This document shows, piece by piece, positions 43,608-52,337 of a stretch of 64,000 nucleotides of DNA. The stretch lies in the NCBI RefSeq assembly GCF_003986935.1, contig NZ_RJZE01000013.1:155991-219990 (forward strand), read 5' to 3'. This DNA comes from Paraburkholderia kururiensis JCM 10599 = LMG 19447 (GTDB lineage: Bacteria > Pseudomonadota > Gammaproteobacteria > Burkholderiales > Burkholderiaceae). Every line of letters begins with the position of its first letter. The first letter of the stretch is position 1. Position numbers and translations under genes: made by a program. Below the pieces are notes generated by a model that saw only the letters and a list, made by a program, of their open reading frames with translations, was not told where the DNA came from and ran no database searches.

Positions 43608-44927
43608 TTACTTGCTGACGAGCCGTGCCGGCACGGAAAGCGCCAGCAATCCCCCCAGCACCATGAACGCGGCCAGCATGAACATGCCGGAGTCGTTCGC
43701 GCCCGTCGCCTGCTTGAGCCAGCCCACGGCATAGGGGCTCAGAAAGCCCGCCAGGTTGCCGATCGAGTTGATCATCGCGATGCCGGCCGCGGCGCCCGTG
43801 CCGGCCAGAAACGCCGTCGGCAGGCTCCAGAAGAGCGGCAGCGTGGTCAGAATGCCCATGGTCGCCAGCGTGAGCGAAGCCATGGCGAGCACGGTGCTGT
43901 GCGCCCAGATCACCGAAAACACGAGCCCGATGGCGCCGGCCGCCGCGGGCAGCGCCACGTGCCAGCGGCGTTCGCGCCGATGGTCCGCGCTGCGTGCGAC
44001 CAGCACCATTGCCACGACCGCAGCCGCGAACGGCACGGCGGAAAGCAGGCCGATCGCGAAGGCGTCGGTGACGCCGGTCGACTTGATGATGGTGGGCAGC
44101 CAGAAGCTCACGCCGTAGAGGCCCATCACGAACGAGAAATAGATGAGGCTCATGAGCAGCACCCGAGGGCTCGCCAGCACGCGGCCGATGGGCATGTCTT
44201 CCTTGGCCGCGTCTTCATGGGCGATGCGGCTTTCGAGCAGTTGCCGCTCCTCGGCCGTGAGCCACTTCGCCTTGCTGATGCCATCGTCCAGCACGAGGAA
44301 CACCAGCACGCCCACCACGATGGACGGCAGCCCTTCCAGCAGGAACAGCCACTGCCAGCCGTGCCAGCCGTTCACGCCGTCGAAGGACTTCAGGATGAAG
44401 CCCGACACCGGCCCGCCGATCACCCCCGAGAGCGCGATGGCGGTCATGAACCAGGTGGTCATGCGGCCGCGACGGTGCGCCGGGTACCAGTAGGTGAGGT
44501 AAAGAATGATGCCGGGGAAGAAGCCGGCTTCCGCGAGGCCGAGCAGAAAGCGCATCACGTAGAACATCGTCGGCGTGGTGACGAACATCGTGAGCATCGA
44601 GATGATGCCCCACGTCACCATGATCCGCGCGATCCAGACCCGCGCGCCCACGCGGTGCAGGATCACGTTGCTCGGCACCTCGAAGATGAAGTAGCCGAGA
44701 AAGAAGATGCCGGCGCCGAAGCCGTAGACCGCGTCGGACAGATGCAGGTCGGTGCTCATCTGGAGCTTGGCGAAGCCGACGTTCACGCGGTCCAGATACG
44801 CCACCACGTAGCAGAGCATCAGGAGCGGCGTGAGCCGCCAGGCGACTTTCCGGTACGTGGCCTCCTCGAAGCTGGAGGGCGGCGCGCCGGCGCCGGAATG
44901 AGGCAGGGGATTCGCAGGACTGGCCAT
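43608..44927 (-). CDS. MFS transporter, anion:cation symporter (ACS) family
   Basis: Twelve-helix major facilitator of 439 residues, probably importing an organic acid with protons. The ACS signature is visible in LTPLLMLCYVVAYLDRVNVGFAKLQM and in GLAEAGFFPGIILYLTYWYP after helix 4; a large cytoplasmic loop (LTAEERQLLESRIAHED) separates the halves. The start at 44927 follows GAGGAGACAAG; an upstream ATG lacks such a site. The next two minus-strand genes upstream are an SDR and an aldehyde dehydrogenase, so the three could take up and oxidise one compound. The substrate is not readable from sequence. Confidence 0.88.
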   Translation of the reverse strand: MASPANPLPHSGAGAPPSSFEEATYRKVAWRLTPLLMLCYVVAYLDRVNVGFAKLQMSTDLHLSDAVYGFGAGIFFLGYFIFEVPSNVILHRVGARVWIARIMVTWGIISMLTMFVTTPTMFYVMRFLLGLAEAGFFPGIILYLTYWYPAHRRGRMTTWFMTAIALSGVIGGPVSGFILKSFDGVNGWHGWQWLFLLEGLPSIVVGVLVFLVLDDGISKAKWLTAEERQLLESRIAHEDAAKEDMPIGRVLASPRVLLMSLIYFSFVMGLYGVSFWLPTIIKSTGVTDAFAIGLLSAVPFAAAVVAMVLVARSADHRRERRWHVALPAAAGAIGLVFSVIWAHSTVLAMASLTLATMGILTTLPLFWSLPTAFLAGTGAAAGIAMINSIGNLAGFLSPYAVGWLKQATGANDSGMFMLAAFMVLGGLLALSVPARLVSK

Positions 44928-45048
44928 CTTGTCTCCTCGTTTGTGTTTTGAGTGCGTGGAAAGACTGCGATCTGCGCGCACTATACGCGCGTGATTTCGC
45001 CCGCGCTATCGGGGCGCGGCCTCACCCGCGGGCTCACCCACGGCCTCA

Positions 45049-45807
45049 CTACACGCAGCGCCCGCCGTCCACTTCGAGGCACACGCCGGTGATGAACGAG
45101 GCTTCGTCCGAAGCCAGATAGAGGCACGCATTGGCCACGTCCTGCGGCGTCGAAAAACGGCCGAGCGGAATGCCCGCGAGAAAGCGCTGGCGGTTTTCGG
45201 GCGTGTCTTCCACGCCCATGAATTGCGCGGTGAGCCCCGTGTCGCCGATTACGGGGTTCACGCAGTTCACGCGAATGCGCTCGCCGCCCAGCTCCACGGC
45301 GAGCGACTTGCTCGCGACGATCATGGCGCCCTTGCTGCCGTTGTACCAGACGAGCCCCGGGCGCGGCCGCACGCCGGCGGTGGACGCGATGTTGACGAAC
45401 ACGCCGCCGCCCTGCGAGCGGAAGTACGGCACGAACGCCTGCACGCTCCAGAAGAGGCTCTTCACGTTGACGGCGTAGACGCGGTCGAACTCGGCTTCGG
45501 TCACGTCGAGCACGGGCTTGTTGCGGTGCGTGGTGCCCGCGTTGTTGACGACGATCTGCACGCTGCCGAAGTCCTCCAGGGCGGCCTCGCGCAGCGCGTG
45601 CCAGTCGGCTTCCCGCGTGACGTCGCCCGTCACGGCGATCGCCTTGCCGCCCGCAAGCGCGATCTCGCTCGCCACCCGCTCGGCCGCGGCGCCGTTCAGG
45701 TCGTTGACCACGACGTTGGCGCCCTCGCGCGCATACGTCTTCGCAATGCCTTCGCCAAAGCCCGAGCCCGAGCCGGTGACAATGGCCGTCTTGCCTGTGA
45801 GTCGCAT
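45049..45807 (-). CDS. SDR-family NAD(P)-dependent oxidoreductase
   Basis: Short-chain dehydrogenase of 252 residues. The nucleotide motif TGSGSGFG is at 11-18, NNAG at 88-91, and the catalytic Ser142, Tyr155 and Lys159 (YNGSK) are in place. VNCVNPVIGDTG and the C-terminal GVCLEVDGGRCV are typical of classical SDRs acting on sugars, polyols or hydroxyacids. Asp36 (VVVNDLN) after the second strand favours NAD over NADP. An AGGAGACGAC site precedes the ATG. The gene lies between an ACS-type transporter and an aldehyde dehydrogenase. Confidence 0.9.
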   Translation of the reverse strand: MRLTGKTAIVTGSGSGFGEGIAKTYAREGANVVVNDLNGAAAERVASEIALAGGKAIAVTGDVTREADWHALREAALEDFGSVQIVVNNAGTTHRNKPVLDVTEAEFDRVYAVNVKSLFWSVQAFVPYFRSQGGGVFVNIASTAGVRPRPGLVWYNGSKGAMIVASKSLAVELGGERIRVNCVNPVIGDTGLTAQFMGVEDTPENRQRFLAGIPLGRFSTPQDVANACLYLASDEASFITGVCLEVDGGRCV

Positions 45808-45923
45808 GTCGTCTCCTTTTGTTGTCTGCATGGTGGTCCGGATGGTCGTCTGCACGAAAGGGCTCGGGGTGGCCCTCGATGCTCGCGCTGCTGTGCGATG
45901 CCTTCGCGTGCTCGCCGGGCCGC

Positions 45924-47363
45924 TCAGCCGTGGCGAATCGCGATGGTTTTCAGCACCGTGAAGCCGTAGAGCGCCTCGAAGCCCTTTTCGCGGCCGTGCC
46001 CCGAATGGCCCACGCCGCCGAACGGCAACTCGACGCCGCCGCCCGCGCCGTAGTTGTTGATGAACACCTGACCCGAGCGCACGCGCCGCGCCATGCGCAA
46101 CTGACGTGCGCCGTCGCGAGTCCAGATGGCGGCCACGAGTCCGTAGGCTGTGCCGTTCGCAAGCGCTACGGCTTCGTCTTCGCTCTCGAAGGGCATCGCC
46201 GCCAGCACGGGGCCGAACACTTCCTCGCGCGCGAGACGGTGCGTCGCAGGCACGTCGCGCAGCAGCGTCGGCGCCTGATAGAAGCCGCTTTCGGGCGCAT
46301 CGGCTACCACTTCGCCGTGCGCGGCCATCGCGATGCCGTCGTGCTGCGCGTCGGAGAGGAAATCCCACACGCGCTGCTGCTGCTTCGCGTTGATGAGCGG
46401 GCCGCAGTCGAGGTCGGCATGCCACGGTCCTACCCGCAATGCGTTGAAAGCAGTGGCGAGGCGGTCGAGAAGCGGTTCGTACACGGCGCGTTCGATCAAC
46501 ACCCGGCTGCCCGCGGAGCACGTCTGCCCCGCGTTCTGCACGATGGCCGAAACGAGCACGGGCAGCGCGGCGTCGAGGTCGGCATCGGCGAAGACGATCT
46601 GCGGCGACTTGCCGCCCAGCTCCAGCGTGACCGGCACGTGGTTCTCGGCGGCCATCTGCGCGACCAGCTTGCCGGTCTGCGGCGAACCCGTGAACGAGAT
46701 GTGATGGATGCCCGCGTGGCTCGCGAGCGCCGCGCCGGCCTCGTGGCCGTAGCCCGTCACGATGTTCAGCGCGCCCGCGGGCAGCCCGGCTTCGGCGGCG
46801 AGTTCGGCGACGCGCAGCACGGAGAGGCAGGCGTCTTCGGCCGGCTTCACGACGCAGGCGTTGCCCGCCGCGAGCGCCGCGCCCACGCTGCGTCCGAAAA
46901 TCTGCATCGGATAGTTCCAGGGCACGATGTGCGCCGTCACGCCATGCGGCTCGCGCACCGTGAGCACCGTGTAGCCGGCCTGGTAAGGCAGCGTCTCGCC
47001 GTGGAGCTTGTCGGCGGCGCCGGCGTAGAACTCGAAGTAGCGCGCGAGCGCGGCGGCATCCGCGCGGGCTTGCTTCAGCGGCTTGCCGGTGTCGCGCGCC
47101 TCGATCTGCGCGAGTTCTTCACCGCAGGCGGCTACGAGCATGGAAAGCCGGTACAGCACGCGCCCGCGTTCGGCGGCGCTCGCCGCACCCCACGCGCCGC
47201 CGAACGCGGTCTGGGCCGCCTGTACGGCGCGTTCGACGTCGGCCGCGGTGCCGCGCGCGATGCGCGAGTAAGGCTTGCCATCGGACGGGTCGAGTACGGC
47301 GATGGTCTCGCCGTTCGACGGCGGACACCATTCGCCGCCAATGAAGTGCTTCGCTTCGATCAT
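45924..47363 (-). CDS. NAD-dependent aldehyde dehydrogenase
   Basis: Aldehyde dehydrogenase of 479 residues, soluble tetramer family. Active residues are visible: Asn150 (PWNYPMQ), Glu248 (LELGGKSP) and the nucleophile Cys282 (NAGQTCSAGSR); FTGSPQTG is the NAD-binding loop. Relatives oxidise betaine, aminoaldehydes or aromatic aldehydes; I cannot choose between them. The start at 47363 gives the normal N terminus (EAKHFIGGEW). With the SDR and MFS genes downstream it may form an alcohol-to-acid oxidation route. It diverges from ppa. Confidence 0.9.
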   Translation of the reverse strand: MIEAKHFIGGEWCPPSNGETIAVLDPSDGKPYSRIARGTAADVERAVQAAQTAFGGAWGAASAAERGRVLYRLSMLVAACGEELAQIEARDTGKPLKQARADAAALARYFEFYAGAADKLHGETLPYQAGYTVLTVREPHGVTAHIVPWNYPMQIFGRSVGAALAAGNACVVKPAEDACLSVLRVAELAAEAGLPAGALNIVTGYGHEAGAALASHAGIHHISFTGSPQTGKLVAQMAAENHVPVTLELGGKSPQIVFADADLDAALPVLVSAIVQNAGQTCSAGSRVLIERAVYEPLLDRLATAFNALRVGPWHADLDCGPLINAKQQQRVWDFLSDAQHDGIAMAAHGEVVADAPESGFYQAPTLLRDVPATHRLAREEVFGPVLAAMPFESEDEAVALANGTAYGLVAAIWTRDGARQLRMARRVRSGQVFINNYGAGGGVELPFGGVGHSGHGREKGFEALYGFTVLKTIAIRHG

Positions 47364-47528
47364 CGTGCGCCTCGCGTTGTTGATCTCGGGTGGATCGTGC
47401 GGGTTGGATGCAGGCAGAACCCGACGTGCGGTGGGCCCGGCCGGTCGCTGCATTATCGCCCCGGACCGGCCATGCTTCCTGCTGGGCGCGGCGTCCCGGC
47501 CAGCGGCGGGCGCCGCGATCCGATTGGC

Positions 47529-47534
47529 TATAAT
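47529..47534 (+). promoter_or_regulatory. Consensus -10 box upstream of ppa
   Basis: A perfect TATAAT lies 96 bases before the ppa ATG. No clear -35 is seen at the expected distance. Confidence 0.45.
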
Positions 47535-47629
47535 GGCGCATTCCCCGACGGTCCGGCTCTCGCGCGGCGTTTGTGCTGCGCAGGAACCGCGCGCCGCGTT
47601 CCGGATTTCATCCTCACCAGAGAGCGCTC

Positions 47630-48157
47630 ATGAGCTTCAACAACGTCCCCCCCGGCAAGGATCTGCCGCACGATTTCAATGTGATCATCGAAATTCCGGC
47701 GCAAAGCGATCCGGTGAAGTACGAGGCCGACAAGGAACTGGGCCTGCTCGTCGTCGACCGCTTCATCGGCACGGGCATGCGTTACCCGGCGAACTATGGC
47801 TTCATTCCGCAGACGCTCTCCGGCGACGGCGACCCCGTCGACGTGCTGGTGATCACGCCGTTTCCGCTGCTGGCCGGCGCCGTGGTGCGCGCCCGCGCGC
47901 TCGGCATGCTGCAGATGACCGACGAGTCGGGCGTCGATGCCAAGCTGATCGCCGTGCCGCACGACAAGATCTGTCCGATGACGGCCCACATGAAGTCCGT
48001 GGACGACGTGCCGCAATATCTGAAGGACCAGATCAAGCACTTCTTCGAGCAATACAAGGCGCTCGAAAAGGGCAAGTGGGTGAAGGTGGAAGGGTGGGCC
48101 GGCGTGGATGCCGCTCACAAGGAAATCAACGACGGCGTGGCGAACTACAAGAAGTAA
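47630..48157 (+). CDS. ppa: Inorganic pyrophosphatase
   Basis: Family I soluble pyrophosphatase of 175 residues, hydrolysing PPi to drive biosynthesis. KYEADKELGLLVVDRF, YPANYGFIPQTLSGDGDPVDVLV (containing the signature with metal-binding aspartates) and DAKLIAVP are all conserved. The ATG at 47630 gives the usual N terminus (SFNNVPPGKDLPHDFNVIIEIP). It is monocistronic: an own -10 lies upstream and a strong terminator follows. Confidence 0.97.
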   Translation: MSFNNVPPGKDLPHDFNVIIEIPAQSDPVKYEADKELGLLVVDRFIGTGMRYPANYGFIPQTLSGDGDPVDVLVITPFPLLAGAVVRARALGMLQMTDESGVDAKLIAVPHDKICPMTAHMKSVDDVPQYLKDQIKHFFEQYKALEKGKWVKVEGWAGVDAAHKEINDGVANYKK

Positions 48158-48200
48158 GCGTAAGCGCTGCCGGACCGGCTGGAGGAAATCCAGCCGCAAG

Positions 48201-48235
48201 AACCGCGCGAGCCCGCAAGGGCCGCGCGGTTTTTT
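48201..48235 (+). terminator. Intrinsic terminator of ppa
   Basis: AACCGCGCG pairs with CGCGCGGTT (nine pairs) around a 13-base loop, followed by a T-run (48230-48235). Confidence 0.9.
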
Positions 48236-48665
48236 ATTGGGTGCGCCGTTTGCCGCGCGACTGCAGCGGGGTGTTGTCGGGTACTGAAAAGTCGGGCACT
48301 GAAGCATCGGGCACGGCGGCTTCCATGGCCATGGCCTCATGCGACGCTGATCCGGTTACGGCGACTTCCGTGAGCGCCGCATCGTCCACCGATACCTGCG
48401 GCAGTACCGATTCGAGCGTACGCGCGCCTGCCGCCAGCGCCCGCTTTTCGCGGGCCGGCAGTTGCTTGACCCAATACTCGGCGCGCGAGGCGGCCGCCCG
48501 ATCAGCCACCTCGAACGATGCCAGCACGCGCAGCGGCTTGCGCGAGCGCGTGTAGCGCGCGCCTGTGCCGCTTGCGTGCTTGTCGAAGCGAGCGGCGACG
48601 TCGGTGGCGATGCCGGTGTAGACGCTACCGTCGGCACATTCGATCAGATAGAGGAACCACGGCAT
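48234..48665 (-). CDS. GIY-YIG nuclease family protein (UPF0213 type) with C-terminal extension
   Basis: Small protein of 143 residues. The GIY-YIG fold is at residues 3-80: WFLYLIECADGSVYTGIATDVAARFDKH and ARYTRSRKPLRVLASFEV, with the arginine and AEYWVKQLP helix. The remaining 60 residues are an acidic, repetitive tail (VPDASVPDFSVPDN) not found in the short UPF0213 proteins. The ATG at 48665 starts the domain; a longer reading to 48740 adds no homology. The role is unknown; nuclease activity is possible but unproven for this group. Its 3' end abuts the ppa terminator. Confidence 0.85.
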   Translation of the reverse strand: MPWFLYLIECADGSVYTGIATDVAARFDKHASGTGARYTRSRKPLRVLASFEVADRAAASRAEYWVKQLPAREKRALAAGARTLESVLPQVSVDDAALTEVAVTGSASHEAMAMEAAVPDASVPDFSVPDNTPLQSRGKRRTQ

Positions 48666-48739
48666 GGGGCGCTGACTTTTGTTGTTGTGTGAGCAGGGCG
48701 ATAGGAGAGGGGCGAGGGCGGCGACCGACGGGCGGCGCA

Positions 48740-49951
48740 TCAGCTTCTGAACGGATTGTGCTCGCGCAGTTCGTCGACGTAGGCGTGAATGGTTTCAGTT
48801 TCGCTCGACAGAAAGCGCGCGACGGCGTCGGCGAAAGCGGGATGCGCGAGCCAGTGCGCCGAATGCGTGGCCGTGGGCAGAAAGCCGCGCGCCATCTTGT
48901 GCTCGCCTTGCGCGCCGCCTTCGAAGGTGGCGAGTTTTTCCTCGATGCAGAACTCCAGCGGCTGGTAGTACGCGGTCTCGAAGTGCAGGCATGGCACGTG
49001 TTCGAGCGCGCCCCAGTAGCGTCCGTACAGCGTGCCGCTCGGGCTTGCGGCGCCGCGTTGGTCCGTTTCGCCGCGCTGGTAGACGACGAGCGAACTCGCG
49101 ATGGGCTTGCCTTCGCGTTCGGCGATCACGAGCAGCAGGTTCTCGGGCATTGTTTCGCCGATGCGCCGGAAGAAGTCGAGGTTCAGATACGGCGTGGAGA
49201 AATGCTCGCGGTAGGTCTGCCGGTAGCAGCGGTTGAAGAAGCGCCATTCGGCGTCTGTCGCGTCCTCGCCGCGCACGCGGCGGAACGTGACGCCGGCCTC
49301 GTGCACCTTGCGTCGCTCGGCGCGAATGTTCTTGCGTTTCTTCTGTTCCAGCGTGGAGAGGAAGTCGTCGAAGTCGCGGTAGCCGGCGTTGATCCAGTGG
49401 AACTGCACGCCCTCGCGCAGCATCGTGCCGACGTCGGCGAGCGCCTGTGCTTCGTCTGCGGTCGGAAACAGCACGTGCAGCGACGACACGTCGGCCTGTT
49501 CCGCAAACGCCACCAGCGTGGCGGCGAGATGGCGGCGGGCGGATTCGTCGGTGGCCAGCAGTCGCGTGCCCTGGACCGGCGTGAACGGAACGGCGCAGAG
49601 CAGCTTCGGGTAGTACTCGAGTCCGTTGCGCTTGTACGCGTCGGCCCAGGCCCAGTCGAACACGTACTCGCCGTACGAGTGGCCCTTCAGATAGACCGGC
49701 GCCGCAGCGGCGAGGCGGTTCGTGCTGGCGTCGGTGAGCGTCACGAAGCGCGGCGCCCAGCCGGTGTCCGCGACTGCGCAGTGCGTCTCGTGGAGTGCCG
49801 CGAGAAACTCGTGACGCAGGAACGGTGTGGGCTGAGCCTGCCGGGCGAGGAGGGCGTTCCATTCGTCGCGTCCCACCTCGAGCGGTGAGTCCAGAATGCC
49901 CGTGCGATAATCGAAGCGTTCCTGATTCAATCTTTCTGACCGTCGTTTCAC
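48740..49951 (-). CDS. FemAB-like/GNAT-superfamily acyltransferase
   Basis: Protein of 403 residues resembling the FemAB_like (peptidogalycan biosysnthesis/recognition) family: an N-terminal NALLARQAQPTPFLRHEFLAAL, then AAAPVYLKGHSYGEYVFDWAWADAYKRNGLEYYPKL (split across the first GNAT-like fold), TLEQKKRKNIRAERRK, and late YGRYWGALEHVPCLHFETAYYQPLEFCI. Length and layout fit. The acceptor is unknown. It is transcribed away from nadE with 89 bases between their starts. Confidence 0.8.
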   Translation of the reverse strand: MKRRSERLNQERFDYRTGILDSPLEVGRDEWNALLARQAQPTPFLRHEFLAALHETHCAVADTGWAPRFVTLTDASTNRLAAAAPVYLKGHSYGEYVFDWAWADAYKRNGLEYYPKLLCAVPFTPVQGTRLLATDESARRHLAATLVAFAEQADVSSLHVLFPTADEAQALADVGTMLREGVQFHWINAGYRDFDDFLSTLEQKKRKNIRAERRKVHEAGVTFRRVRGEDATDAEWRFFNRCYRQTYREHFSTPYLNLDFFRRIGETMPENLLLVIAEREGKPIASSLVVYQRGETDQRGAASPSGTLYGRYWGALEHVPCLHFETAYYQPLEFCIEEKLATFEGGAQGEHKMARGFLPTATHSAHWLAHPAFADAVARFLSSETETIHAYVDELREHNPFRS

Positions 49952-50040
49952 CGTTCGACCCGTTGCGCCTGTGAAGTCCAGGGCGTCCCCGTCGAGCCAC
50001 CGTGGCGGCGCGCTCGCACTGCGTTGCCCTTGTCCCTGCC

Positions 50041-51768
50041 ATGAAGACCCGAATCGCTCTTGCCCAACTCAATGTCACCGTCGGCGACTTCGCCGGCAAC
50101 ACCGCGAAGATCGTTGCCGCCGCGCGCGCAGCGCACGAGGATGGTGCGCGGCTCGTCGTAGCCCCGGAGCTTGCCCTGTCCGGCTACCCGCCCGAAGACC
50201 TGCTGCTGCGCCCCGCGTTCTATGCCGCAAGCGCGGCCGCGCTCGCCCAGCTTGCCCGCGAGCTGAAGCCCTTCAAGGGTCTGCACGTCGTGGTGGGGCA
50301 TCCGTGGCGCGATAGCGGCGAGGCTCGCGATAGCGTCGGCAGCGCGAAGGGCCATGGTAATGCAAACGCGCCGATCGAGCGCGGCCTTCCGCCTGTCGAT
50401 ACGTTCAACGCAGCATCGCTGCTCGTGGACGGCGAAGTGGTGGGCACCTACCTCAAGCAGGATCTGCCGAACACCGAGGTCTTCGACGAGAAGCGCTACT
50501 TCGCGTCTCGTGCGAAGCCGTTCGTGTTCGAACTCGACGGCGTGAAGTACGGCGTGGTGATCTGCGAGGACGCGTGGCACGCCTCGGCCGCGCAAATGGC
50601 GAAGGCCGCGGGCGCGCAGGTCGTGCTGATTCCTAACGGCTCGCCGTATCACCTGAACAAGGAGGCCACGCGCGTCGACATTCTGCGTGCGCGGATTCGC
50701 GAGACCGGCTTGCCCATGGTCTACGTGAACATGGTGGGCGGCCAGGACGAACTCGTGTTCGACGGCGGATCGTTCGTGCTCGACGCGCAGGGCGAGGTGG
50801 TGGCGAGCATGCCGCAGTTCCAGGAAGGGCACGCCATCGTCGAGATCGAAACGGAAGGCGGCGCGCCGCGGCCCTTGCCGGCTGTCGTCGCGCCCGAGAC
50901 GTCGCTCGAAGCGAAGGTCTACGGTGCGCTCGTAATGGGCGTACGCGACTACATCGGCAAGAACGGGTTTCCGGGCGCGATCATCGGCTTGTCGGGCGGT
51001 GTGGATTCGGCGCTCGTGCTCGCGGTGGCATGCGACGCGCTGGGCGCCGACCGCGTGCGCGCCGTGATGATGCCGTCGCGCTACACCGCGGACATCTCGA
51101 CCACGGACGCCGCCGACATGGCCCGCCGCGTCGGCGTGCGCTACGACGAGATTGCGATTGCGCCCATGTTCGACGCCTTTCGCGGCGCGCTCTCAACGGA
51201 ATTCGCCGGCCGGCCCGAAGACGCAACGGAAGAGAACATCCAGGCCCGCATTCGCGGCACGCTGCTGATGGCGCTCTCCAACAAGTTCGGCTCCATCGTG
51301 CTCACCACGGGCAACAAGAGCGAGATGGCCGTGGGCTACTGCACGCTCTACGGCGACATGGCGGGCGGCTTTGCCGTGATCAAGGACATCGCCAAGACGC
51401 TGGTTTATCGGCTTTGCCATTACCGCAATGCTGCGTCTGGGTTTGCCAAGCAGAACATCATCCCGGAGCGCATCCTCACGCGCGCGCCCTCGGCGGAACT
51501 ACGCGAGAACCAGACCGACCAGGACAGCCTGCCGCCCTACGACGTGCTCGACGCCATCATGCGCATGTACATGGAAGAGGACCGGTCGCTCGCCGAGATC
51601 GTGGCGGCCGGCTACGCGCCCGAAGACGTGCAGCGCGTGACGCGGCTCATCAAGATCAACGAGTACAAGCGGCGCCAGGCCCCGATCGGCATTCGCGTGA
51701 CGCACCGGGCGTTCGGCCGCGACTGGCGCTATCCGATCACGTCGCGCTACACGGAACCGCTGCAATGA
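50041..51768 (+). CDS. nadE: Glutamine-dependent NAD+ synthetase
   Basis: Amidates deamido-NAD using glutamine; 575 residues. The N-terminal glutaminase (nitrilase fold) has the triad Glu43 (APELALSGYPPED), Lys139 (YLKQDLPN) and Cys175 (VICEDAWH). The synthetase domain has the PP-loop SGGVDS at 318-323, TTGNKSEMAVGYCTLYGDMAGG and a C-terminal RITSRY-type end. A 25-residue hydrophilic insert (about 91-116, DSGEARDSVGSAKGHGNAN) sits on the surface of the glutaminase domain. The ATG at 50041 is chosen over an ATG 39 bases upstream because the family starts with MKTRIALAQLN. glnB follows 72 bases downstream. Confidence 0.95.
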   Translation: MKTRIALAQLNVTVGDFAGNTAKIVAAARAAHEDGARLVVAPELALSGYPPEDLLLRPAFYAASAAALAQLARELKPFKGLHVVVGHPWRDSGEARDSVGSAKGHGNANAPIERGLPPVDTFNAASLLVDGEVVGTYLKQDLPNTEVFDEKRYFASRAKPFVFELDGVKYGVVICEDAWHASAAQMAKAAGAQVVLIPNGSPYHLNKEATRVDILRARIRETGLPMVYVNMVGGQDELVFDGGSFVLDAQGEVVASMPQFQEGHAIVEIETEGGAPRPLPAVVAPETSLEAKVYGALVMGVRDYIGKNGFPGAIIGLSGGVDSALVLAVACDALGADRVRAVMMPSRYTADISTTDAADMARRVGVRYDEIAIAPMFDAFRGALSTEFAGRPEDATEENIQARIRGTLLMALSNKFGSIVLTTGNKSEMAVGYCTLYGDMAGGFAVIKDIAKTLVYRLCHYRNAASGFAKQNIIPERILTRAPSAELRENQTDQDSLPPYDVLDAIMRMYMEEDRSLAEIVAAGYAPEDVQRVTRLIKINEYKRRQAPIGIRVTHRAFGRDWRYPITSRYTEPLQ

Positions 51769-51802
51769 ACGGGGCGTAGAATCGACGCGCCCTTTCTTTT
51801 TT

Positions 51803-51816
51803 TTCGAACGTTCGAA
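51803..51816. promoter_or_regulatory. 14-base palindrome upstream of glnB
   Basis: TTCGAACGTTCGAA is a perfect inverted repeat with no spacer, 25 bases before the glnB ATG and preceded by a run of T. TAGAAT at 51777-51782 may be a -10. A regulator-binding site is possible. It is not a typical terminator because the T-run is on the 5' side for plus-strand transcripts. Confidence 0.4.
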
Positions 51817-51840
51817 CACTGATACGAGACGAGGTAAGCC

Positions 51841-52179
51841 ATGAAACGCATCACCGCCATCATTAAACCGTTCAAGCTCGATGAAGTGCGCGAAGCGCTG
51901 GCCGAAGTGGGGCTCACGGGCCTGACCGTGACCGAGGTGAAAGGCTTCGGTCGCCAGAAAGGGCACACGGAGCTGTACCGCGGCGCCGAATACGTGGTGG
52001 ACTTCCTGCCGAAGGTGAAGATCGAGGTCGTGGTGGCGAACGAGCAGACCGACCAGGTGATCGACGCGATCATCGGCGCGGCGCGCACCGGCAAGATCGG
52101 CGACGGCAAGATTTTCGTGGCGGAAGTGGAGCGCGTGATCCGCATCCGCACCGGCGAGGAGAACGAAGCGGCGGTTTAA
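51841..52179 (+). CDS. glnB: Nitrogen regulatory protein PII
   Basis: Signal protein of 112 residues that reports glutamine and 2-oxoglutarate status to glutamine synthetase regulation and ammonium transport. The T-loop has the uridylylation site Tyr51 in ELYRGAEYVV, Gly37 and Gln39 in FGRQKGH are present, and the C terminus GKIGDGKIFVAEVERVIRIRTGE is classical. GlnB versus GlnK cannot be settled from sequence; no amtB is next to it, which leans to GlnB. It is probably co-transcribed with or close behind nadE. Confidence 0.93.
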   Translation: MKRITAIIKPFKLDEVREALAEVGLTGLTVTEVKGFGRQKGHTELYRGAEYVVDFLPKVKIEVVVANEQTDQVIDAIIGAARTGKIGDGKIFVAEVERVIRIRTGEENEAAV

Positions 52180-52235
52180 GGGCCGCGCACCGGCCAGACG
52201 GCGCCCGCAAATAGAACACTCAAAAGCGGCGCCGC

Positions 52236-52276
52236 AAAATAAAAAACGGTGCGACACCCTTTCGGGTACCGCACCG
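52236..52276 (-). terminator. Intrinsic terminator of the porin gene
   Basis: On the minus strand CGGTGCG pairs with CGCACCG, then a two-base mismatch and four more pairs around GAAA, followed by TTTTTTATTTT. It lies 62 bases beyond the porin stop and faces the glnB end. Confidence 0.8.
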
Positions 52277-52337
52277 ATACGCGCCTCTCGCAGCAGCGTG
52301 AAAGTGTTTCTACAGCTGTTCTGTTCTCACCCGTCGA

